From positions 1-48,711 of the forward strand of contig DATAWG010000124.1 of NCBI GenBank assembly GCA_036267355.1: a DNA stretch of 48,711 bases. Direction: 5' to 3'. Of this stretch, positions 10,737 to 18,013 are shown piece after piece (the first letter of the stretch is position 1; every line of letters starts with the position of its first letter). The position numbers and the translations under genes are program-made. The stretch is from Pirellulales bacterium (GTDB lineage Bacteria > Planctomycetota > Planctomycetia > Pirellulales > DATAWG01). The notes under the pieces are model-generated. The model was not told the origin of the DNA, did no database searches, and saw only the letters and a program-made list of their open reading frames with translations.

Positions 10737-12686
10737 ATGGAAGCAACCGAGCCTTCGAAAAGCGCTTGGGCGACCCCGTTGCACTGGCTGGCCGACTTTT
10801 CGGACGCCGTGCGGCGGAGATTGAAGCCGCAGCGCCGCCTGTTGGGATTGGCGCTTGTCGTGGGCGTTGTCGCCGGGCTCGGGGCGGTCGCGTTCTATGC
10901 ACTCAGCCAGGGGGTGATGCACTACACGCTGGAATCGATCGCTGGCTACACGCCGGAGCCGACGCGCGGCGAGAATCAACTTTTCCCCGAATCCGACACG
11001 CTTTTTCGCCCCTGGCTGCTGCTTTTGATCCCGGCGATCGGCGGCTTGGCGAGCGGTTGGCTGGTGTTCACGATGGCGCCAGAAGCCGAAGGCCACGGCA
11101 CGGATTCGGTCATTGCCGCGTATCACAACAAGCAGGGGGACATCCGCGCCCGCGTCCCAATTGTGAAGATTTTTTCGAGCGCGCTCACCCTCGGCACGGG
11201 CGGCTCTGGCGGGCGCGAAGGCCCGATTGCGCAAATCGGCGCCGGTTTCGGCTCGCTCTTGGGTCGAACGTTGCGGCTGCGGCCCGCGGATCGGCGAATT
11301 CTCGTCGCCGCCGGGATGGGGGCCGGCATTTCGGCGATTTTCCGCGTCCCACTCACCGGAGCATTGTTCGCGGCCGAGGTGCTCTACAGTTCGCCCGACT
11401 TCGAATCGGAAGTGGTCATTCCCGCCGGTCTGGCGAGCGTCACCGCCTATTCCACGTTCGGCTTGTTCTACGGCTGGAAGTCGATGTTTTCGCTGCCCCC
11501 CTCGGTCGTCAGCACGTTGACGTTCAACAACCCGATGCGGCTGCTGTCGTATCTCGCGCTGGCGCTATTGATGGTTGTGCTGGCGATGATGTATACGCGG
11601 ACGTTCTACGGCCTATCGCACATGTTTCACCGCTTGAAGATTCGGCCGCATTACAAACCGGCCGTCGGTGCGTTTGTCACAGGCCTGTTGGGAGTCGGAG
11701 TGTTCATTGCATTCACGCACATGGTCAGCGCCGCGGACGCACACCGGGTTTTGGCGGTAATGGCTTTCGGCGACGGTATTCTGCAAAGTGCTATGGAGTT
11801 GCCAGCGGCGACGGAAGGAAGCTTGGTGTTCGCAGCATTGCTGGCTACGGTGGCGGTAGTGAAAATACTGACCACCGGGTTGACGATCGGCAGTGGCGGG
11901 TCGGGCGGTGTGTTCGGGCCGTCGCTGGTGATCGGCGGCTGTGCGGGGGGCGCACTGGGAATAGCGCTGCACCATTTTTGGCCCGCCTTGGCGCCGCATC
12001 CGGCCACGTTTGTGCTCGTGGGAATGGCCGGCTTTTTGGCAGCAACCGCGAAAACGCCGATTTGCACGCTCGTGATCGTCGCCGAAATGACCGGTAGCTA
12101 CAGCCTGCTGCTGCCGACGCTTTGGGTTTGCGCGCTGTCGTTTTTGCTTTCCGACGACAAGTCGATCTACGGCTCGCAGGTCGAATCGCGTTCCCTGTCC
12201 CCGGCGCATCAGGGCGATTATGTGCGCGAGGTGTTGGCGGGGCTTTCGGTCGGGCAATTTATTACGCCGCGCGGGCAGATTCCCGTGCTTCGGCCGGGCG
12301 ATCCGCTATCGGTCGTGATCCAGCGATTATCGTCGACGCCGTTCTATTCCTTGCCGGTTGCCGATGCGAATGAGCGATTATTGGGCGTCGTGAGCTTGGA
12401 AGAGGTACATCAGGCTTCGCAATCGCCCGATCTGGGCACATGGATTGTGGCGGCCGATCTGATGCGCGGCGACATCACGCCTCTTCGGGCCGACGACCGC
12501 TTGGATCGCGCGCTGGAGCTATTCGTCGAGAATGATTTGCCGGCGCTCCCGGTGGTCGACAAATTCATCGACGGCCGAATCGTCGGCATCGTCAAGCGGT
12601 CCGACGTGGCGACGACCTACCTGCGGCACGTCCACGAAGTCGGTGACAATTCGAAAAAGCTTGGCGGAAACTCGAAAGCCGGCTAG
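10737..12686 (+). CDS. ClC-family chloride channel/antiporter with C-terminal CBS pair
   Basis: This inner-membrane chloride transport protein of 649 residues has the three ClC selectivity blocks in order: GSGGREGPIAQIGAG near 155-170, GSGGSGGVFGPSLVIGG in the second half, and a helix-rich core ending near residue 480. The early GREGP segment places it in the ClC family. The residue equivalent to the gating glutamate is the E in GREGP, so a gated or exchanging protein is likely. After about residue 510 come two CBS-type units (SVGQFITPRGQIPVLRPGD and LMRGDITPLRADD), which may bind nucleotides and regulate the channel. The ATG at 10737 follows AAGGAG at 10719-10724. The frame stays open upstream to 10512 but has no ribosome site. 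The assignment is firm; channel versus antiporter is not decided. Confidence 0.93.
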   Translation: MEATEPSKSAWATPLHWLADFSDAVRRRLKPQRRLLGLALVVGVVAGLGAVAFYALSQGVMHYTLESIAGYTPEPTRGENQLFPESDTLFRPWLLLLIPAIGGLASGWLVFTMAPEAEGHGTDSVIAAYHNKQGDIRARVPIVKIFSSALTLGTGGSGGREGPIAQIGAGFGSLLGRTLRLRPADRRILVAAGMGAGISAIFRVPLTGALFAAEVLYSSPDFESEVVIPAGLASVTAYSTFGLFYGWKSMFSLPPSVVSTLTFNNPMRLLSYLALALLMVVLAMMYTRTFYGLSHMFHRLKIRPHYKPAVGAFVTGLLGVGVFIAFTHMVSAADAHRVLAVMAFGDGILQSAMELPAATEGSLVFAALLATVAVVKILTTGLTIGSGGSGGVFGPSLVIGGCAGGALGIALHHFWPALAPHPATFVLVGMAGFLAATAKTPICTLVIVAEMTGSYSLLLPTLWVCALSFLLSDDKSIYGSQVESRSLSPAHQGDYVREVLAGLSVGQFITPRGQIPVLRPGDPLSVVIQRLSSTPFYSLPVADANERLLGVVSLEEVHQASQSPDLGTWIVAADLMRGDITPLRADDRLDRALELFVENDLPALPVVDKFIDGRIVGIVKRSDVATTYLRHVHEVGDNSKKLGGNSKAG

Positions 12687-12724
12687 GGCTGCGCCGGCGG
12701 ATAGCCGCGGCACTTGGCGGGGCT

Positions 12725-12791
12725 CCCTCACTAACGCTTCGGGCTAGTATGTGCTGTCCACCGGCACACTAGCCCGAAGCGTTAGCGAGGG
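12725..12791. repeat. Family A intergenic palindrome, complete copy
   Basis: A 24-base left arm (12725-12748) containing CTAACGCTTCGGGCTAGT is matched by a right arm (12768-12791) with ACTAGCCCGAAGCGTTAG, one mismatch in 24, around a 19-base loop. It starts 38 bases after the ClC stop codon. Related copies are at 16416, 16521, 20912, 23541 and 39961. The rest of 12687-13048 has no gene. Confidence 0.85.
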
Positions 12792-13048
12792 ACGCCCGAC
12801 GCAGAGCGTGTTTCTCGCCTAGCGGTAATTCTTGCCCGGACGATTTTCGCCAGCTACCATTGGTGGAAATTGTGGTCGGTGGAAGAGCAAGCGATTCAAG
12901 ACTCGGCGCGCTCGCTGCCGGCCGCGTCCCTCGCATTGCCCCGCCAACTTTTCGTTCCTGTCGGCTCTCTCCAACCGTCTGGCCACCGCCCGTCGAACAC
13001 CGGCGGCTAGCGCCTTGCCGCTAACACTCCGATCGAAAGCGAATCGAT

Positions 13049-16000
13049 ATGCACGTATTACGATCGCGTTTGCCGCTCGTTTGCGGTTCTCTATTCACCC
13101 TCGCGACCATAACGGTGGGCGCATGGCTAGCCTCGTCGAGCGCGATTTCAAATCTCGCATTCGCCGCGGAACCAGCGACTTCGGCCGAGCGCCAATCGCC
13201 GCTGCCGCCGCTTGAAGAAGCGAAGCAAATGCGCGTGCCCGAGGGGTTCCACGTTTCGCTGTTTGCGGGCGAGCCGGATCTCGCCCAGCCGATCGCGTTT
13301 ACGACCGACGATCGCGGCCGGGTTTGGGTGGCCGAGTGTTTTTCGTATCCCGTTTGGAAGCCGGAAGGCAACGACTGCGTGCTGTGCTTCAGCGATCCGC
13401 ACGACGCGGGCCATTTCGACGGCCGCACCGTCGTTTGGGACAAGGCCAACAATCTCACCGGCGTCGAACTCGGATTCGGCGGAATGTGGGTCTGCTGCGC
13501 GCCGAAGATTCTCTTTGTTCCGCTCGACAAAGAGGGCACCAAGCTCGCCGGGCCACCGCAAACGATGCTCGACGGCTGGTCGCTCAAGGGGATACATAAC
13601 ATCGTGAACTGCTTGATGTGGGGCCCCGACGGCTGGCTCTACGGTTGCAACGGCAATAGCGCCCCGTCGCGCGTGGGCACGGCCGATACGCCGGTTGCCG
13701 AGCGCACGCCGATGAGTTCCGGCGTGTGGCGCTATCATCCGACCAAGCACATTTTCGAAGTCGTCGCCCGCGGCATGGTCAATCCGTGGGGCTTGGACTA
13801 CGACGACTATGGCCAGATGTTCGCGACGAATTGCGTGCTGGCCCATCTGTGGCACATCATTCCCGGCGCCCATTTTCCCCGCACTCGCGACGCCGGCGAA
13901 GACCCCTACGCCTACGAATTCATCCAGGCCACGAGCGACCATCTCCACTGGGGCGGCGGCGATTGGACCACCTCGCGCGGCGGCAAGGGGATCCACAGCG
14001 AAGCCGGCGGCGGGCATGCCCATGCCGGCGCGATGGTCTATCTGGCCGATAATTGGCCAGAGAAATACCGTGGCTCGATCTTCATGTGCAATATCCACGG
14101 CAACCGCGTGAACAACGATCTGCTCGAACGCCGCGGCTCGGGCTACGTCGGCCGGCATGGCAAAGATTTTCTTTTGTCCGGCGACACTTGGTTTCGCGGC
14201 CTGAATCTGAAATATGGCCCCGACGGCGCCGTGTATTTGAGCGATTGGTGCGACAGCGGCGAATGCCATAATTTTGCCAAAACCGACCGCAGCAATGGCC
14301 GGATCTACAAGATCGCTTACGGCGCTCCCGCGGCGCCGCCTGTCGATCTCGATCTCTCCAAGCTGAGCGACGCGGAATTGGTCCGAATGCAAACTAGTTC
14401 GAACGATTGGTACGTTCGCCATGCGCGGCGGATTCTGCAAGAGCGCTTCGCCGCCGGCCGCGATATGAGCCAAGTGCACAAAGCGCTGACGACGATGTTC
14501 ACCGTCGAAACTTCGGTGCCGCACATCCTGCGCGCCCTGTGGGGCTTGCATGTCACCGGCGGCGATTCACAGGCCTTCTTGCTCGGGCAGTTGCACCACG
14601 AAAGCGAATACATCCGCGGCTGGGCCGTGCAATTCTTGCTGGAGGACAAAAATCCGAGCGCTGCAGTGCAACAGGAATTGGCCCAATTGGCCGAGATCGA
14701 ACCGTCGCCATTCGTGCGGCTGAATCTGGCGTCGGGCTTGCAGCGGATGCCGCTCGGCGAGCGATGGTCGATCGCCGGAAGCTTGGCGTCGCATGCCGAA
14801 GATGCCGACGACCACAATCTGCCGCTGATGCTGTGGTATGGCGTCGAGCCCGCGGCGGCGGCCGATCCGGCCGCGGGGCTGGCGTTTGCCGCGAAGTGCA
14901 AGCTGTCGAAAGTGCGGCGATTCGTCGCTCGGCGCATCGGCGATGCGCCGCTGATCGTCAAAACATTGGCGACCATTTGCGGCAAGCAATCGCCGGATCC
15001 CGCCGCGGAATTCGATCTGCTGGCCGGGTTGCACGACGCGCTTCGCGGCCGCCGGCACGAACCGCTGCCGGCCGGTTGGGCCGAGGTTTATGCCAAGCTA
15101 TTGCAAAGCCCGGCGGCCAATGTTCGCGCGGAAGCCGATGTGTTGGCGCTCGTGTTTGGCGACGCGGCAGCGGCCGATGCGCTGCGCCGCGTTGCAGCCG
15201 ATCCGACGGCCGACATCGAGCGGCGACAAGAAGCCCTTGCGGCCCTGGTCGAGGTCCGGGCGCCAAACATGGCGGGCATACTGCAAAAGCTCGTCGACGA
15301 ATCCGCCATGCGCGTCCATGCGTTGCAGGGCTTGGCGGCCTACGACGATCCGCAAACGGCACAAGTGATCTTGCGCATCTATCCGCGATTGGATGCCGCC
15401 GAAAAGCACGATGCAATCGAAACGCTCGCCTCGCGTCCGGCCTATGCGATCGCCCTGTTGGATGCCGTCGAGCAACATGAAATCCCCGCGGCCGACATCT
15501 CGGTTTTCACGGCCCGGCAACTTCGCGAATTCAAGGATCGCAAGATCAGCGATAAATTGGCCAAAGTGTGGGGCAATGTGCGCGAATCGTCGGCCGACAA
15601 GAAAGAACAGTTGGATCACTACAAATCGATGCTTACTCCTGAATTTCTGAAGCACGCCGACGTGTCGCACGGCCGGTTGCTGTTCAGCCACACCTGCATG
15701 CAATGCCACACGCTCTATGGAATCGGCGGCAAAATCGGGCCCGACCTCACCGGCTCGAATCGCGATCATGTCGACTACGTGCTGCAGCAAGTGATCGACC
15801 CGAGCGCGGCGGTGCCCAAAGAGTATCAGATGCAGATGATCTTGCTGAAAGACGGCCGGCTGCTGAACGGCATCATCCGCGAGCGGACCGCCCGCTCCAT
15901 CGTCGTGCAAACCGACACGCAGCGTATCGCACTGGCCACCGAGGATATCGATCAGATCAAGCCGTCGAAGATGTCGATGATGCCCGAACGGCAATTCGAC

Positions 16001-16084
16001 AAGCTAAAGCCGGAAGAAATCCGCGATCTGCTGGGCTATCTCGCAACGCACAGCCAAGTGCCGCTGCCGCCAGGGGCGCAATAA
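13049..16084 (+). CDS. PVC-type membrane-bound dehydrogenase with HEAT-like repeats and cytochrome c motif
   Basis: The 1011-residue exported protein has the architecture recurrent in Planctomycetota and Verrucomicrobia. An N-terminal signal or anchor (LPLVCGSLFTLATITVGAW, then a likely cut near AFA-AEP) leads to a beta-propeller dehydrogenase-like domain, about 60-430, with VPEGFHVSLFAGEPDLAQP, DDRGRVWVAE and MWGPDGWLYGCNGN. HEAT-like helical repeats fill about 440-800. A C-terminal heme-binding region holds Cys883-x-x-Cys886-His887 (CMQCHTLYGIGG), followed by GPDLTGSNRDHVDYVLQ and a distal LLKDGRLLNG block. It probably oxidises a sugar or related substrate in the periplasm and passes electrons through the heme. 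The substrate is unknown. No partner gene adjoins it. Confidence 0.9.
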   Translation: MHVLRSRLPLVCGSLFTLATITVGAWLASSSAISNLAFAAEPATSAERQSPLPPLEEAKQMRVPEGFHVSLFAGEPDLAQPIAFTTDDRGRVWVAECFSYPVWKPEGNDCVLCFSDPHDAGHFDGRTVVWDKANNLTGVELGFGGMWVCCAPKILFVPLDKEGTKLAGPPQTMLDGWSLKGIHNIVNCLMWGPDGWLYGCNGNSAPSRVGTADTPVAERTPMSSGVWRYHPTKHIFEVVARGMVNPWGLDYDDYGQMFATNCVLAHLWHIIPGAHFPRTRDAGEDPYAYEFIQATSDHLHWGGGDWTTSRGGKGIHSEAGGGHAHAGAMVYLADNWPEKYRGSIFMCNIHGNRVNNDLLERRGSGYVGRHGKDFLLSGDTWFRGLNLKYGPDGAVYLSDWCDSGECHNFAKTDRSNGRIYKIAYGAPAAPPVDLDLSKLSDAELVRMQTSSNDWYVRHARRILQERFAAGRDMSQVHKALTTMFTVETSVPHILRALWGLHVTGGDSQAFLLGQLHHESEYIRGWAVQFLLEDKNPSAAVQQELAQLAEIEPSPFVRLNLASGLQRMPLGERWSIAGSLASHAEDADDHNLPLMLWYGVEPAAAADPAAGLAFAAKCKLSKVRRFVARRIGDAPLIVKTLATICGKQSPDPAAEFDLLAGLHDALRGRRHEPLPAGWAEVYAKLLQSPAANVRAEADVLALVFGDAAAADALRRVAADPTADIERRQEALAALVEVRAPNMAGILQKLVDESAMRVHALQGLAAYDDPQTAQVILRIYPRLDAAEKHDAIETLASRPAYAIALLDAVEQHEIPAADISVFTARQLREFKDRKISDKLAKVWGNVRESSADKKEQLDHYKSMLTPEFLKHADVSHGRLLFSHTCMQCHTLYGIGGKIGPDLTGSNRDHVDYVLQQVIDPSAAVPKEYQMQMILLKDGRLLNGIIRERTARSIVVQTDTQRIALATEDIDQIKPSKMSMMPERQFDKLKPEEIRDLLGYLATHSQVPLPPGAQ

Positions 16085-16320
16085 ATGCGATCGACGCCGG
16101 GGGAAATCCTGCGCGAAACCCGCGCTGGTGAGGCACGAACAGCGTTAGGCCTTGCCTAAGAAATTCGTCGATCGGCACACACCCAAGCGATAGCGACGGA
16201 ATCTTTGACAGGCGTTCCCTGACGGTCGTTTGCCGTCGGCCGCCGCGCGGAGCCAGGCAGCGTTAGCGAAAGAATCTCGACAGACGTGCCCCGCTCCGCC
16301 ATGACTCATCCGTGCGTTGA

Positions 16321-16540
16321 GTGTTTCTAGACAGGACCTAGTCTTGGCCCTTGTCTCGAAACACCGATCCGAAGCATACGTCGGGCGGAGTTTGCATCAT
16401 CGTCTGTCAAAAATTCCTCGCTAACGCTTCGGGCTTGTATGCCGATCCGTGCGTTGCCTTCGATCCGTGTGCCACTTAGCTCTGCCGGTGCGGCGGGAAC
16501 ATTGCGAACTCGCGGCGCAGCCTCGCTAACGCTTCGGGCG
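16321..16540. repeat. Repeat cluster in a gene-free interval
   Basis: The interval 16085-16577 has no supported gene. It carries an imperfect inverted repeat (16321-16333 with 16352-16364, 11 of 13), two single arms of family A (16416-16440 and 16521-16540, both with CCTCGCTAACGCTTCGGGC), and a degenerate arm of family B near 16470. A minus-strand open frame across this cluster is read as chance, because its ARSVSE peptides are simply translations of the family A arms. Confidence 0.6.
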
Positions 16541-16577
16541 AATTTGCTGCTCCGCCGGATTTGAGACGCGGCCTCGG

Positions 16578-17033
16578 CTAATCGACGCCATTCCGGCCGC
16601 GGATGCGCAACAGCTTCTGCATCCGTCCGCGGAGGCTCTCCCACGAGGAGTCTGGAGGCGAGATTTCCGCCTCAATGGGAAACTCCGCGGCCCGCCCGGC
16701 CTCGTCGACCTGCACGAAGCCCATAAGCCCGTCCATCCAAGCGTTTTTCTGGCCAGCCAGAGGCGATCCCACAAGCGCCGTCACCATGTAAGCCCGCGTA
16801 AAGTGCAGCACCGTGCCCCGAATTTCGATGAGCGTTCCGACCGGCACCGGGCGGTAGCATTCGAGGCTCAGCACGCGCCGCAGCAGGATATTTGCCTCGG
16901 GGCCGATAAATCGCGAGGCCGTGGCATAAGCCGCCTCGAGCGCGATCCGAAGAAGAGAACCGGCGTACAGCGTGCCATGGTGGTTCGCATCCGCGGGAAG
17001 CACGAGTCGATGTGTCAATGTGATCGGCGTCAC
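16578..17033 (-). CDS. Acyl-CoA thioesterase-like hot-dog protein
   Basis: This predicted cytoplasmic hot-dog-fold thioesterase has about 151 residues. The core reads LTHRLVLPADANHHGTLYAG, the usual start of the acyl-CoA hydrolase fold with the NHHGTLYAG loop. It continues with an A-rich central helix and VPVGTLIEIRGTVLHFTRAY. The substrate is unknown. The frame extends to an ATG at 17117, but a good minus-strand promoter (TTGAGC, 16 bases, TATAAT at 17097-17124) lies inside that extension. I therefore prefer GTG at 17033, which gives a normal family length. No strong ribosome site is seen at either start. It diverges from the ECF sigma gene at 17216. Confidence 0.82.
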   Translation of the reverse strand: MTPITLTHRLVLPADANHHGTLYAGSLLRIALEAAYATASRFIGPEANILLRRVLSLECYRPVPVGTLIEIRGTVLHFTRAYMVTALVGSPLAGQKNAWMDGLMGFVQVDEAGRAAEFPIEAEISPPDSSWESLRGRMQKLLRIRGRNGVD

Positions 17034-17096
17034 AATAATTGGCGTCGAGGGGCGAAAATGAGAAGCGCGGCAAACCGCCGATTCGATCGGCCCGCA

Positions 17097-17124
17097 ATTA
17101 TACGACACGCTCCGCATCGCTCAA
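17097..17124 (-). promoter_or_regulatory. Sigma-70-type promoter for the thioesterase gene
   Basis: On the minus strand TTGAGC (17124-17119) is followed after 16 bases by TATAAT (17102-17097). The predicted transcript start near 17090 lies downstream of the ATG at 17117 and supports the later GTG start. Confidence 0.6.
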
Positions 17125-17215
17125 AGCGTCGGCCGCTCAGGGGGCTGGCTCGCCGAAAATCCCCTGTTCGTGGTATATTTGGAACGTTCCGACCTTGCAA
17201 GCGCGAGCACCCGCC

Positions 17216-17827
17216 ATGCCTGCTTCCGACGAAGTGACCCTCTGGATCGGCAAGCTTAGCGACGGCAACAGCCAAGCTGCGCAGGCGATTTGGAACCAAT
17301 ATTTCGAGCGGCTGACGCATTTCGCCCGCAAAAAATTCGAGCGGTTGCCGTGTCGTGTGGCCGACGAGGAAGATGTGGCCCTCAGCGCTCTGAATAGTCT
17401 TTGCCGCGGGGCCGCGGCGGGCCGGTTTCCGCAACTCGCGGATCGGCAGGATCTCTGGCGGCTGTTGGTTACGATCGCGGCCCGAAAAGTGTACGGCCAG
17501 ATGCGTCGCCAACGGGCCGGAAAACGGGGCGGCGGCAAGGTGCGCGGCGAATCGGTTTTCATGCAAGCGGATGGCGACGATGATGCCCCAGGAATCGAAC
17601 AAGCCTTGGGCCGCGAGCCGTCACCCGAATTGGCTAACATGGTGGCCGAAGATTGCCAGCGCCTTTTGGACAGTCTGGAAGACGCGACCCTCCGCCAGAT
17701 CGCGCTCTTGAAGCTCGAAGGCTACACGAACGAAGAAATCTCGACCCGGCTGGAGTGCGTACCGCGAACTGTCGAACGCAAACTCGAACGCATCCGCGAA
17801 AAATGGGCAAAAGACCAAACGGCCTGA
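17216..17827 (+). CDS. ECF-type RNA polymerase sigma factor
   Basis: This 203-residue transcription initiation factor has the style of planctomycete ECF sigma factors. Region 2 runs through AIWNQYFERLTHFARKKFE and DEEDVALSALNSL. Region 4 has LLDSLEDATLRQIALLKLEG, then the helix-turn-helix YTNEEISTRLECVPRTVERKLERIREKW. The linker GKRGGGKVRGE is typical of the subgroup. The ATG at 17216 is chosen because the upstream frame runs through the divergent thioesterase promoter. A TATATT at 17174-17179 could be a -10 box. The next gene downstream is a Ser/Thr kinase on the same strand, separated by a palindrome. Such sigma-kinase neighbours are common in this phylum and suggest linked signalling, which is inference. 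Confidence 0.9.
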   Translation: MPASDEVTLWIGKLSDGNSQAAQAIWNQYFERLTHFARKKFERLPCRVADEEDVALSALNSLCRGAAAGRFPQLADRQDLWRLLVTIAARKVYGQMRRQRAGKRGGGKVRGESVFMQADGDDDAPGIEQALGREPSPELANMVAEDCQRLLDSLEDATLRQIALLKLEGYTNEEISTRLECVPRTVERKLERIREKWAKDQTA

Positions 17828-17850
17828 TGCTATAGGCCATTTCCGCCACG

Positions 17851-17909
17851 TGTGCCACTGGCTCTGCCAGTGTTTGTTGCGCGGCCGCACTGGCAAAGCC
17901 AGTGGCACA
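17851..17909. repeat. Family B palindrome after the sigma gene
   Basis: The left arm 17851-17872 includes GTGCCACTGGCTCTGCCAG. The right arm 17888-17909 includes CTGGCAAAGCCAGTGGCAC. Each arm is itself nearly palindromic. It begins 23 bases after the sigma stop and could stop or stabilise the transcript, but there is no T-run. Confidence 0.75.
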
Positions 17910-17960
17910 TGCCCGCATCCTCGGCCTTCCGGCCCCTCGCCGCTCGGGCCCGATCGCTGG

Positions 17961-17966
17961 TAAAAT
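17961..17966 (+). promoter_or_regulatory. Possible -10 box for the kinase gene
   Basis: TAAAAT lies 48 bases before the kinase ATG. No clear -35 is present, so this is tentative. Confidence 0.3.
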
Positions 17967-18013
17967 AGTGGTATGAAGTTTCCATCTGTCCGCGCCGGTA
18001 TGTGGAGCAAGCC

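Noticed and set aside
14407-15480. 357-codon plus frame inside the PVC dehydrogenase
   Set aside because: It is an Arg-rich alternative frame of a real gene with HEAT-like repeats.
16327-16644. 105-codon minus frame with two ARSVSE peptides
   Set aside because: The repeated peptides are translations of family A repeat arms, not a gene.
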